From: Haloarcula rubra | GTDB lineage: Archaea; Halobacteriota; Halobacteria; Halobacteriales; Haloarculaceae | Direction of reading: 5' to 3' | DNA: 64,000 nt | NCBI RefSeq assembly: GCF_019599465.1 | Contig: NZ_RKLR01000002.1 | Span: 248,001-312,000 of the forward strand | In this document: piece after piece, positions 17,991 to 25,411 of the stretch | Layout: every line of letters begins with the position of its first letter | Position numbering within the stretch: the stretch's first letter is position 1 | Position numbers and translations under genes: made by a program | The notes under the pieces: model-generated | The model's input: only the letters and a program-made list of their open reading frames with translations | What the model was told of the DNA's origin: nothing | Database searches by the model: none

Positions 17991-20630
17991 ATGTCGCGCC
18001 GCTACGACCACGCACGGGTCAAGGAGTACTGGCAGCACGTCTGGGAGCGCGAGGGCGTCTACGACTGCCCCGCCGACGCCGACGACCCGACCTACGTGCT
18101 GGGGATGTTCCCCTACACCTCCGGCTCGTTGCACATGGGCCACATACGGAACTACGCCATCACGGACGCCTACGCCCGGTATCGGCGGATGGCCGGCGAC
18201 GACGTTCTCCACCCGATGGGGTGGGACGCCTTCGGCCTCCCCGCCGAGAACGCGGCCTACGAACGCGACACCGACCCCGAGTCGTGGACGCGGGCCTGCA
18301 TCGAGCGGATGCGCGGCGATTTAGAGGAGATGGGCTTCGGCTACGACTGGTCTCGTGAGATAACCACCTGCGACCCCGAGTACTACCGGTGGAACCAGTG
18401 GCTCTTTACCCGCCTGCACGATGCCGGCCTCGTCGAGTACGACTCGGCGACGGTCAACTGGTGTCCAGACTGCGAGACGGTGCTCGCGGACGCACAGGTC
18501 GAGACCGAGGACGGCGGCGGCCACGACCACACCCACGGCGGCGTCTGCTGGCGGTGTGGCACCGCCGTCGAACAGCGCGAGTTGGACCAGTGGTTCCTCA
18601 CCATCACCGACTACGCCGACGAACTGTACGACGGCCTCGAGGACTTAGACGGGTGGCCGGAGGGGGTCCGCGACAGCCAGCGCAACTGGATAGGGCGACA
18701 GGAGGGCGCTCGCGTCACCTTCGTGGTCGACGGCCACGACGTGGACGCGTTCACCACGAGGCTGGACACCGTCTACGGCGCGACGTACCTCGCGCTCGCA
18801 CCGGGTCACGAGGTGGTCCGCGAACTGGCCGAGGACGACGACCGTATCGCGGAGTACGTCGAATCGGTGGCCAGCACGGACGACGCCGGTCTCAGCGGCG
18901 TCGAGACGGACCTCACTGCCATCCACCCCTACACCGGCGAGGAGATACCGGTCTACGTCGCCGCCTACGTCTTAGACGACGTCGGCACGGGCGCGGTCAT
19001 GGGCGTCCCCGCCCACAACGAACGGGACCACGCCTTCGCCAGCGAGCACGACCTGCCGGTCGAGCAGGTGGTCGAACCCGTCGACGGCACCGGGACGAAC
19101 CTGCCCGAAGAGCCCTACACCGACGACGGGATGCTCACCGACAGCGGCGCGTACGACGGGTTGGCGAGCACCGCGGCGCGGGACCGACTGCTCGAGGACG
19201 ACGCCGCCGCGGAAGCGACGACCTACCGCCTGCGGGACTGGCTCATCTCCCGCCAGCGGTACTGGGGCACGCCGATTCCGATGGTCCACTGCGAGGACTG
19301 CGGCCGGGTCCCGGTCCCCGACGAGGACCTGCCGGTCGAACTACCGGAGTACGTCCAGACGACGGGCAATCCGCTCGACGCCGCCGAGGAGTGGAAGCAG
19401 ACCGAGTGCCCCGACTGCGGCGAACCCGCCACGCGCGAAACGGACACGATGGACACGTTCGTCGACTCCTCGTGGTACTTCCTGCGCTACCTCTCGCCGC
19501 ACTTCGAGGACGCCCCCTTCGACCAGCAGACCGCGGACGAGTGGCTCCCGGTCGACGTCTACGTCGGCGGCGAGGAACACGCCGTCCTCCACCTGCTGTA
19601 CATCCGCTTTTTCACCCGCGCGCTCGCCGACCTCGGCCTGTTGAACCGCCGGGAACCCGTCGAGCGACTCATCAATCAGGGGACGGTGCTCCACAGCGGC
19701 GAGAAGATGTCGAAGTCGAAGGGCAACGCCGTCGCACCCCACGAGTACGGCGCCGAGACGACGCGGTTGTTCGTCCTGTCGGCGGCCCACCCCGCACAGG
19801 ACTTCGAGTGGACGGTCAAGGACGTCTCGACGGCCTACGAGTTCCAGCAGACCCTCTACGAGATGGTCGACACCTACACCGCCGGACAGGAGACCCGCAC
19901 CGAGAGCGCCCCACACGACGCCTACCTCGAACGCGAAATCGACCGGACCATCGCCGCCGTCACCGAGGAGTACGACCGCTTCCGGTTCCACCGCGTCGTC
20001 GGCGAACTCCAGCGATTCGCCCGTCTACTCCGGCGGTACGCGAGCTACGAGGCCCCCTACCGCTTCGCCTACAGTCGCGGCCTGCGCGTGCTGACGAAAC
20101 TGGTCGCACCCATCGCCCCGTACCTCGCCGAGGAACTGTGGCACATGCTGGACGAGGACGGCTTAGTCGTCGAGGCACCTTGGCCCGAGTCGCTCCGGGA
20201 CGTCGCCGACTTTCGCATCGAGCGCCAGCTCGTCCGGACGACGCTCGACGACGTGCGCGACATCACCGACGTGGTCGACATCGCGGACCCCGACGAAATC
20301 GAGGTGGTCGTCGCCGAAGACTGGAAGTACCGTGCCTACGACGTCGCCCGCGCCGCCGACCCCGGCGACGCCATCGTCGGCGCAATCATGAGCGATGCGT
20401 CGATACAGGCCCACGGCGACGCCGCGGCCGACTACGCCGCCGAACTCGCCGAACAGGGTGCGGGGCTCGAACCCGTCGTCGCCGGCGACCGGGAACTCGA
20501 AGTGCTCTCGCAGGCCGCGTGGCTGTTCGAGGACGAGTTCGGCGCGGACGTGACGGTCCGGCGGGCCGACGGCGACGACGAACTGGCGGGGAAAGCCCGG
20601 CCCAACAAGCCTGCAATCCACATCTCCTGA
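17991..20630 (+). CDS. leuS: Leucyl-tRNA synthetase
   Basis: An 879-residue class-I aminoacyl-tRNA synthetase. The HIGH motif appears as HMGH in SGSLHMGHIRNYA, KMSKS is exact in GEKMSKSKGNAV, and a CP1 editing domain with zinc-type cysteine pairs (WCPDC, CWRCG; later ECPDCG) is present. Length near 880 residues matches the bacterial-type LeuRS found in haloarchaea rather than the longer archaeal/eukaryal type. ATG 17991 has GAGGT at 17981-17985 as a ribosome site; an in-frame codon at 17961 is less likely. Confidence 0.95.
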   Translation: MSRRYDHARVKEYWQHVWEREGVYDCPADADDPTYVLGMFPYTSGSLHMGHIRNYAITDAYARYRRMAGDDVLHPMGWDAFGLPAENAAYERDTDPESWTRACIERMRGDLEEMGFGYDWSREITTCDPEYYRWNQWLFTRLHDAGLVEYDSATVNWCPDCETVLADAQVETEDGGGHDHTHGGVCWRCGTAVEQRELDQWFLTITDYADELYDGLEDLDGWPEGVRDSQRNWIGRQEGARVTFVVDGHDVDAFTTRLDTVYGATYLALAPGHEVVRELAEDDDRIAEYVESVASTDDAGLSGVETDLTAIHPYTGEEIPVYVAAYVLDDVGTGAVMGVPAHNERDHAFASEHDLPVEQVVEPVDGTGTNLPEEPYTDDGMLTDSGAYDGLASTAARDRLLEDDAAAEATTYRLRDWLISRQRYWGTPIPMVHCEDCGRVPVPDEDLPVELPEYVQTTGNPLDAAEEWKQTECPDCGEPATRETDTMDTFVDSSWYFLRYLSPHFEDAPFDQQTADEWLPVDVYVGGEEHAVLHLLYIRFFTRALADLGLLNRREPVERLINQGTVLHSGEKMSKSKGNAVAPHEYGAETTRLFVLSAAHPAQDFEWTVKDVSTAYEFQQTLYEMVDTYTAGQETRTESAPHDAYLEREIDRTIAAVTEEYDRFRFHRVVGELQRFARLLRRYASYEAPYRFAYSRGLRVLTKLVAPIAPYLAEELWHMLDEDGLVVEAPWPESLRDVADFRIERQLVRTTLDDVRDITDVVDIADPDEIEVVVAEDWKYRAYDVARAADPGDAIVGAIMSDASIQAHGDAAADYAAELAEQGAGLEPVVAGDRELEVLSQAAWLFEDEFGADVTVRRADGDDELAGKARPNKPAIHIS

Positions 20631-20637
20631 GTCAGAA

Positions 20638-20655
20638 CCGGGCACCGACGCCCGG
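20638..20655 (+). terminator. Hairpin after leuS
   Basis: CCGGGC-ACCGAC-GCCCGG, a perfect 6-bp stem starting 8 bases after the leuS stop. It lacks a T tract, so its role in termination is uncertain. Confidence 0.35.
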
Positions 20656-20832
20656 ATTCGGGTCGAGAGCCGAGCGTACCGCACCAGCCACGGTAACGCC
20701 GTCTTATCGAGCGTCACGAGCCCCTGCTCATTGGTACCATCACACAACCGAACGCGCCGCCGACGCTGTCACCGCATAACTACGCTCGGCGGTCGCGGTA
20801 CCCTAGACGGGCGTCTCAGCCCGGAGTATACC

Positions 20833-21465
20833 ATGACACGAGACGACGGACCACCGACACGGACCGGGACAGACTCGTCCGACCGGGACGGCACGGACCG
20901 CTTCAGGGCACTGCCGTTCTTGCGGCGCGACTTCCTCTCCGACTCCGCGAAACTCGGCGCCGGCGCGCTCGCGCTCTCCGCTACGGGCGGCGCCGCCGCG
21001 CAGGCCGACGGCCAGACCGACGACGGACAGACCGAGGGTGGACAGGTCGACCAGCCAGAGGGAGCCAGCATCGAGGTTCTCGCCCCGCACGCGGGCTTCA
21101 CCGACGACGTGGGGATGGCGCTGGGCGTCTCCTTCGAACAGGACGGCGACGAAGCGGCGTTCCTCCCCGACGCGTCGACTATCCTTCTCGCTCGGGTGAC
21201 GCTGGAACCGGGTGGGACGACCGGGTGGCACACCCACCCGGGACCCGTCGTCGTCACCCTCGTCGAGGGCGAACTCGACGTCGTCTTCGCACACACCTGC
21301 ACGACCCACACCTACGCTGCCGGCGAGGCGTTCGTCGACCCCGGCGGCCACGAAGAAGTCGCGAGGAACCCGAGCGACACCCAACAGGCCGTCGCCTACG
21401 CGCTGTTCCTCGGCGTCCCCGACGGCGAGTCGCCGACCACGCACGTCGAGCCACAGGACTGCTGA
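20833..21465 (+). CDS. Tat-exported cupin-domain protein
   Basis: A 210-residue protein. LRRDFLSDSAKLGAGALALS is a twin-arginine signal followed by AAAQAD, a plausible cleavage site, and then an acidic Gln/Asp linker. The cupin barrel carries GGTTGWHTHPGPVVVTLVEG (two His metal ligands) and AFVDPGGHEEVARN. It probably acts at the cell surface; the substrate is unknown. The cysteine at the C-terminus (PQDC) and the pair in HTCTTHTY are notable for an exported protein. Confidence 0.8.
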   Translation: MTRDDGPPTRTGTDSSDRDGTDRFRALPFLRRDFLSDSAKLGAGALALSATGGAAAQADGQTDDGQTEGGQVDQPEGASIEVLAPHAGFTDDVGMALGVSFEQDGDEAAFLPDASTILLARVTLEPGGTTGWHTHPGPVVVTLVEGELDVVFAHTCTTHTYAAGEAFVDPGGHEEVARNPSDTQQAVAYALFLGVPDGESPTTHVEPQDC

Positions 21466-21542
21466 GGGCCGGCGCTCGCTCGACAGCGTCGACGCGAGCG
21501 TTGGGGCCAACCGTTTTCCCCCCGCAGTCGTTACCGGCGGCT

Positions 21543-21749
21543 ATGGAGCAACGGACACTCTCGGTGAGTGGCATGTCCTGTACAGGGTGCGAGGAGTCGG
21601 TCGAGGCCGCCGTTCTCGGTGTCTCCGGCGTCGAAGCGGCCACGGCGGACCACGACGCGGACACCCTCGTCGTGGAGACCAGCGGCGCCGTCGACGACGA
21701 CGCGCTCACGTCGGCCGTCGCGGACGCCGGCTACGAGGTCGTCTCGTAA
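21543..21749 (+). CDS. Heavy-metal-associated (HMA) domain copper-chaperone-like protein
   Basis: A 68-residue single HMA domain, MEQRTLSVSGMSCTGCEESV, with metal ligands C13 and C16 in the MxCxxC loop and the final ADAGYEVVS strand. Such proteins carry Cu(I) to P-type ATPases or regulators, but no copper ATPase is in the window. The gene abuts the convergent DUF123 gene with no gap. Confidence 0.88.
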   Translation: MEQRTLSVSGMSCTGCEESVEAAVLGVSGVEAATADHDADTLVVETSGAVDDDALTSAVADAGYEVVS

Positions 21750-22172
21750 TCAGTCGTCGACCGCGACGTGGGCCGTCTCGACGGCCGTCAGGAGCGCGTC
21801 CCGCCCGTCGCTGCACACCAGATGCGAGCGACAGCCACAGTCCGAACAGCCGAAGTCGGGTACCGACTCGGTCGCTCCGTGGTCCTGTACGCGCTCGGCG
21901 ACGGCACACTCGACGTCGGCGTGGGTCGTGACCACGGTGGCGACCCGCGTGGCGTCGTCGCCCAGCAGGTAGTCGACGTGCCAGTGGCGGGCGTCGTTGT
22001 CGCCGCTGGCGACGGCGCGGTGGCGGTCGACCCGCGAGAACCCGCCGGTCCCGAGCGCGCTCCCGGTGTAGGCGTACCACCCCGCGGGGAGCGACAGGTC
22101 GCCGAGCGCACCCACCGGGACGGTCCCGCCGCTGTCGCGTTCGCAGACGAGCGTGTACGTCCCGCCGTCCAT
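21750..22172 (-). CDS. DUF123 (GIY-YIG-like) protein
   Basis: A 140-residue protein with LPAGWYAYTGSALGTGGFSR (the Y-x-Y-x-G part of the GIY-YIG-like fold), RHWHVDYLL and SDCGCRSHLVC near the end, the standard DUF123 signatures. In some archaea this domain is fused to endonuclease III, so a role with DNA repair is assumed, but activity is unproven. It follows the 96-residue gene by 3 bp and is likely co-transcribed with it. Confidence 0.85.
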   Translation of the reverse strand: MDGGTYTLVCERDSGGTVPVGALGDLSLPAGWYAYTGSALGTGGFSRVDRHRAVASGDNDARHWHVDYLLGDDATRVATVVTTHADVECAVAERVQDHGATESVPDFGCSDCGCRSHLVCSDGRDALLTAVETAHVAVDD

Positions 22173-22175
22173 CCC

Positions 22176-22466
22176 TTACGCGCCGATTTCGGGGTCCGCG
22201 GCGAGGTCGCCGAACCCGTCCAGACGGAACTCCCGGGAGTCGGTGCAGTCCTCGGTACTGGCGGCGAGTTCGCCGACGAGCCAGTCGAAGCGGCGCTCGA
22301 ACCCGTCGTAGGGAGCCTCCTCGAACGTCTCCAGCACGGCGTCGGCCGTGAGGTCCTCGTCGTACTGCTCGGCGAAGGCGGCGACGTTCTCGGCGGCGGT
22401 CGCTGCGGTGTCTGCGTCGGTCTCCTCGCCGAAGGCGTCGGCGAGCGTCTCGCTGATGTCGGACAT
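22176..22466 (-). CDS. Acidic uncharacterised protein (96 aa)
   Basis: Starts MSDISETLADAFGEETDADT, is rich in Ala, Asp and Glu, and contains YDGFERRFDWLVGELAA and the end segment FRLDGFGDLAADPEIGA. No known catalytic motif. Strong haloarchaeal codon and amino-acid bias and tight linkage to the DUF123 gene support it as real. Confidence 0.7.
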   Translation of the reverse strand: MSDISETLADAFGEETDADTAATAAENVAAFAEQYDEDLTADAVLETFEEAPYDGFERRFDWLVGELAASTEDCTDSREFRLDGFGDLAADPEIGA

Positions 22467-22561
22467 GTGCGGTGGAACGGCACGCGGTCACGTATGCGTT
22501 CTGGACTCCGACGACCGGGGCACCCTGACCTTTCTTGTGCGCTGCTCGACAACACTACTCC

Positions 22562-23194
22562 ATGCGCCGTCCCGCCGAGAGTCCGACGCTCGTGACGCTG
22601 CTCCTCGTCGTCGGCGTGTTCGCGCTGCAGCAGGTCGTCGGACTCGTCGCCCGCCAGCGCCACGTCTTCGCGCTGTCGAACCCGCTGCTCGACCAGCCGT
22701 GGACGCTGGTCACGAGCGTCTACGCCCACGCCGGGCCCTCGCACCTGCTCGCCAACGCCGCGGCGCTGGCACTCGCGGGGCTCCTGCTGGAACGGACGAC
22801 GACCAGCGCACGCTTCCACGGCTTCTTCGTCACGGTCGGTGCTCTCTCCGGGGTCGCACAGGTCGCCTTCGTCGGGACGTTCGGACCCTTACTCCCGGGC
22901 ATCCCGGCGAGCGTCAGCGTCCTCGGGGCCAGCGGGGCCATCTTCGGTCTCTTCGGGTATCTGCTGGCGGCCAACCGCTTCACCGAGACGGTCGTCGGCG
23001 GGTTCGAACTCCCCGCTCGCGCGCAACTGGCGCTGGGCGGCGTCCTCGCGGCGGCGATAACCCTGCTGACGGCCAACCCCGGCGTCGCGCTGGTCGCCCA
23101 CTTCACCGGCCTGTTGCTGGGCTTTCTGGCCGGTCGGGCCCACCTGCTGCGACCCGCCGACACCGCGCCGGAGGCCGACCCGGCACGGTTCTGA
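22562..23194 (+). CDS. Rhomboid-family intramembrane serine protease
   Basis: A 210-residue membrane protein with about six spans. Catalytic Ser124 is in VLGASGAIFGLFGYL (GxSG) and the partner His180 in ALVAHFTGLLLGF. The extramembrane loop WTLVTSVYAHAGPSHLLAN matches the family. ATG 22562 starts MRRPAESPTL; it is transcribed divergently from the acidic 96-residue gene. Confidence 0.88.
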   Translation: MRRPAESPTLVTLLLVVGVFALQQVVGLVARQRHVFALSNPLLDQPWTLVTSVYAHAGPSHLLANAAALALAGLLLERTTTSARFHGFFVTVGALSGVAQVAFVGTFGPLLPGIPASVSVLGASGAIFGLFGYLLAANRFTETVVGGFELPARAQLALGGVLAAAITLLTANPGVALVAHFTGLLLGFLAGRAHLLRPADTAPEADPARF

Positions 23195-23195
23195 G

Positions 23196-23933
23196 TCAGC
23201 GGACGAACACGTCGTCGTGGAGGCTCCCCGTCACCTCGTCGGCCAGGGTGCGGAGGTTGACGGTGTCCTCGCGGTTGTACGACACCAGCGTCTCTAGGGC
23301 TCCGTCGCGGCCGCTCTCGTGTTCCCGCCAGAGGCGGACCGCGTCGCGTCCGGAGATGTCGGGCCGGTCGCGCTCGATGCCGATATCTTTCTCGACCTGC
23401 TTCAGCCCGCCCGAGAGTCCGATTTTCTTGCAGGTGTACATCAGGTCCAGATGCGGGCGCTGGAGGTCGATGTCGAAGTTCGCTTCGAGGAAGGGGACGT
23501 CGAAGCGCTTGCCGTTGAACGTCACCAGCAGGTCGGCGTCGGCGAAGGCCGCCCGGAGGTTCCCGGCGGTCAGGTCGTCACCGGCCACCAGCGTCTCCGT
23601 CTCGCCGTCCTGATGGAGGCTGACCGTCGTCACCTGATTCCGCTGTTCGTCCAGCCCGGTCGTCTCGATGTCGAAGAAACACGCCCGGTCGCGGAACGTC
23701 TCGTAGAGGCGCCACTGCTCGCTGTTCGGGAACTGGTGGTCGAAGTACGCCACGTCGGCCGCGTCGAGGTGGTCGCGTCCCTCCTCGATGAACCGCTGGA
23801 TGCGGTCGCCGCGCTTCCCGCCGACGACGCCGGGTTCGAACTCGTCCCAGTGGGTGACACCCTGCTCCCAGATGGACCGCTCTGTCTGCTCGCCGACGCC
23901 GTCGACTCCGATGAAACTGTTCTCGACGCGCAC
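23196..23933 (-). CDS. RNase H-fold 3'-5' exonuclease-like protein (YprB type)
   Basis: A 245-residue DEDD-type domain: D88 and E90 in FFDIETTGLD, the second site in LLVTFNGKRFDVPFLE, and the third in LVSYNREDTVNLRTLA. The first ~80 residues (IGVDGVGEQTERSIWEQGVT) are a helical part shared with haloarchaeal homologues. GTG 23933 is the only start that avoids a low-complexity upstream phase. CTTACATAC on the minus strand about 26-34 bases before it may be the TATA box. Confidence 0.82.
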   Translation of the reverse strand: MRVENSFIGVDGVGEQTERSIWEQGVTHWDEFEPGVVGGKRGDRIQRFIEEGRDHLDAADVAYFDHQFPNSEQWRLYETFRDRACFFDIETTGLDEQRNQVTTVSLHQDGETETLVAGDDLTAGNLRAAFADADLLVTFNGKRFDVPFLEANFDIDLQRPHLDLMYTCKKIGLSGGLKQVEKDIGIERDRPDISGRDAVRLWREHESGRDGALETLVSYNREDTVNLRTLADEVTGSLHDDVFVR

Positions 23934-23964
23934 GCTCTCGGGTAGTGGGGGCGGTGTATGTAAG

Positions 23965-24170
23965 TTCGTCGGGTAGCGAGGAATCGGCCAACAGCCGTCC
24001 TCGAAGCGACGCGGCGAACGGAGTGAACCGCGGAGCAGTAGCGAGGGGCGCGAGCGACGCGAGGGGCCCTCGGACAGCGAGCGGTGAAACCGCGAGCAGT
24101 AGTGAGGCAGCGCCCGCCTCGAACACCGAGCACTCCCGAAACGCCGAAGCCACCCGAGCGCCCACCCTCC
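23965..24170. repeat. Low-complexity intergenic words (GCGAGCGG-type)
   Basis: Between the exonuclease and Usp genes, variants of GAACCGCGGAGCAGTAGCGAG and AAACCGCGAGCAGTAGTGAG recur (near 24022 and 24084) among other GCGAGCGG-like words. This kind of degenerate filler is common between haloarchaeal genes. No coding evidence. Confidence 0.5.
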
Positions 24171-24173
24171 AAT

Positions 24174-24551
24174 ATGACCGACTATCTCGTCGGCGCGTCG
24201 TCGGTTCACGTCACCGCGGCGGCCGCGGACTACCTGCAGGACCGCCTCGACCCCAGCGAGGACAGCGTCGTCGTCGTCGCCGTCGGAGAACCCGACGCGC
24301 CGTCTCGGGACGCCGGCGACGCCGTCAACGTCGCTCGCTCGCGCCTCGCGTCGGTGCTGCCGACGACGGAGACCAGAGACGGCGACCCGGTCGCGGAACT
24401 ACTCGCGGCTATCGACGACCACGACCCCGACGTGGTGGTCCTCGGCGCGAACCGCGGCACCGAGGGGGCCGACGGCGTCGGGTCGACGGTCACGAACCTG
24501 CTGGCCCGCGTGAACCGACCGGTCGTGGTCGTCCCGCTCCCGGACCGCTAA
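24174..24551 (+). CDS. Short UspA-like protein
   Basis: A 125-residue Usp-like domain, MTDYLVGASSVHVTAAAADY to RPVVVVPLPDR, with VVLGANRGTEGADGVGSTVT in the position of the ATP loop. It lacks the usual N-terminal VPxDGS strand, so nucleotide binding may differ from the 11-kb copy. It overlaps the convergent ATPase-like gene by 4 bases. Confidence 0.75.
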   Translation: MTDYLVGASSVHVTAAAADYLQDRLDPSEDSVVVVAVGEPDAPSRDAGDAVNVARSRLASVLPTTETRDGDPVAELLAAIDDHDPDVVVLGANRGTEGADGVGSTVTNLLARVNRPVVVVPLPDR

Positions 24552-25285
24552 CGGCCGACCCGTTCGAGCAACCCCTCGTCCGGGAACTCGAGGTCGAGGG
24601 CCACGTCCAGCAGTCCCTCGGCGGCGACGGTGACGGCCGGCGCGAGGGCCGAGTCCGGGTCCAGCGCCGTCGGGACCGGAGCGGTCGGGTCGGCGGCCGG
24701 GACCTCGTAGTCGGCGGCCTCGACGGCGAGTGCCCGGTCGGCGTCGGTTCGCGTGGCGACGACGGCGTCCGCCGGCGCGTCGAGGTCACGACACCGGCCC
24801 TGTTGTCGCGGGAGGAGGTCCCGGCCGCGCTGGGTCGCCGGGACGACGAGTGCGCGGCGCTGTGCGGTCGTCAGCGCCGCGACGGACTGGTTCGCCGCGA
24901 CCGGTGGAACGTCGAGCAGGACGTGGTCGAAGCGTGTCGCCGCGTCGGCGACGACCGTCTCGAAGGCCCGTGCGTGTTCGGGGGTTTTCGCGCGAGCGAG
25001 GCGCTCGAACGGTGCGTGAGCGGGACAGAACGCGACCCGACCGGGCACGTCGAACCCGGCGTCGTACAGCGCCTCGTTCAGCACCGCCTCGCCGGTCACG
25101 ACGGCGGTCACGTCGGCCGAGAGTCGCCCCTCGACGTGCGTCGCCAGTCCCTGCGTGGCGAACGCGGCGTCGACGACGGCGACGGACCGACCCGCGCGGG
25201 CCAGCGTCGCCGCTACCTCGACTGTGGTTCTCGTCGTCCCGGCACCCCCGGTCACCCCTGCGAGTGCGAGTGTCGTACACCCCAT
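24548..25285 (-). CDS. ParA/MinD-like protein without P-loop lysines
   Basis: A 245-residue protein of the SIMIBI ParA/MinD fold: N-terminal LALAGVTGGAGTTRTTVEVA, switch-like SVAVVDAAFATQGLATHVEG and FDHVLLDVPPVAANQSVAAL (Walker B-like). In the deviant Walker A (normally KGGxGKT) both lysines are replaced by Thr (TGGAGTT), so ATP hydrolysis is doubtful; it may be a regulatory or structural member. No parB or centromere-like repeat is next to it. The strong minus-strand TATA at 25307-25317 fits a leaderless ATG at 25285. Confidence 0.8.
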   Translation of the reverse strand: MGCTTLALAGVTGGAGTTRTTVEVAATLARAGRSVAVVDAAFATQGLATHVEGRLSADVTAVVTGEAVLNEALYDAGFDVPGRVAFCPAHAPFERLARAKTPEHARAFETVVADAATRFDHVLLDVPPVAANQSVAALTTAQRRALVVPATQRGRDLLPRQQGRCRDLDAPADAVVATRTDADRALAVEAADYEVPAADPTAPVPTALDPDSALAPAVTVAAEGLLDVALDLEFPDEGLLERVGR

Positions 25286-25306
25286 ACGACCACTCTCCCG
25301 CGGGAC

Positions 25307-25317
25307 GAAATAAAAAG
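25307..25317 (-). promoter_or_regulatory. TATA box of the ParA/MinD-like gene
   Basis: Minus strand ACTTTTTATTTC, 22-32 bases upstream of the ATG at 25285. Confidence 0.65.
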
Positions 25318-25411
25318 TTCTAGACGAACCGGACCGAAAATTCAGTCGTTCGGCTGACGAGAATAGTTATGCCGTCCGCCGGTGTTACGTACGACCTAGT
25401 AGGGTGGCCGA

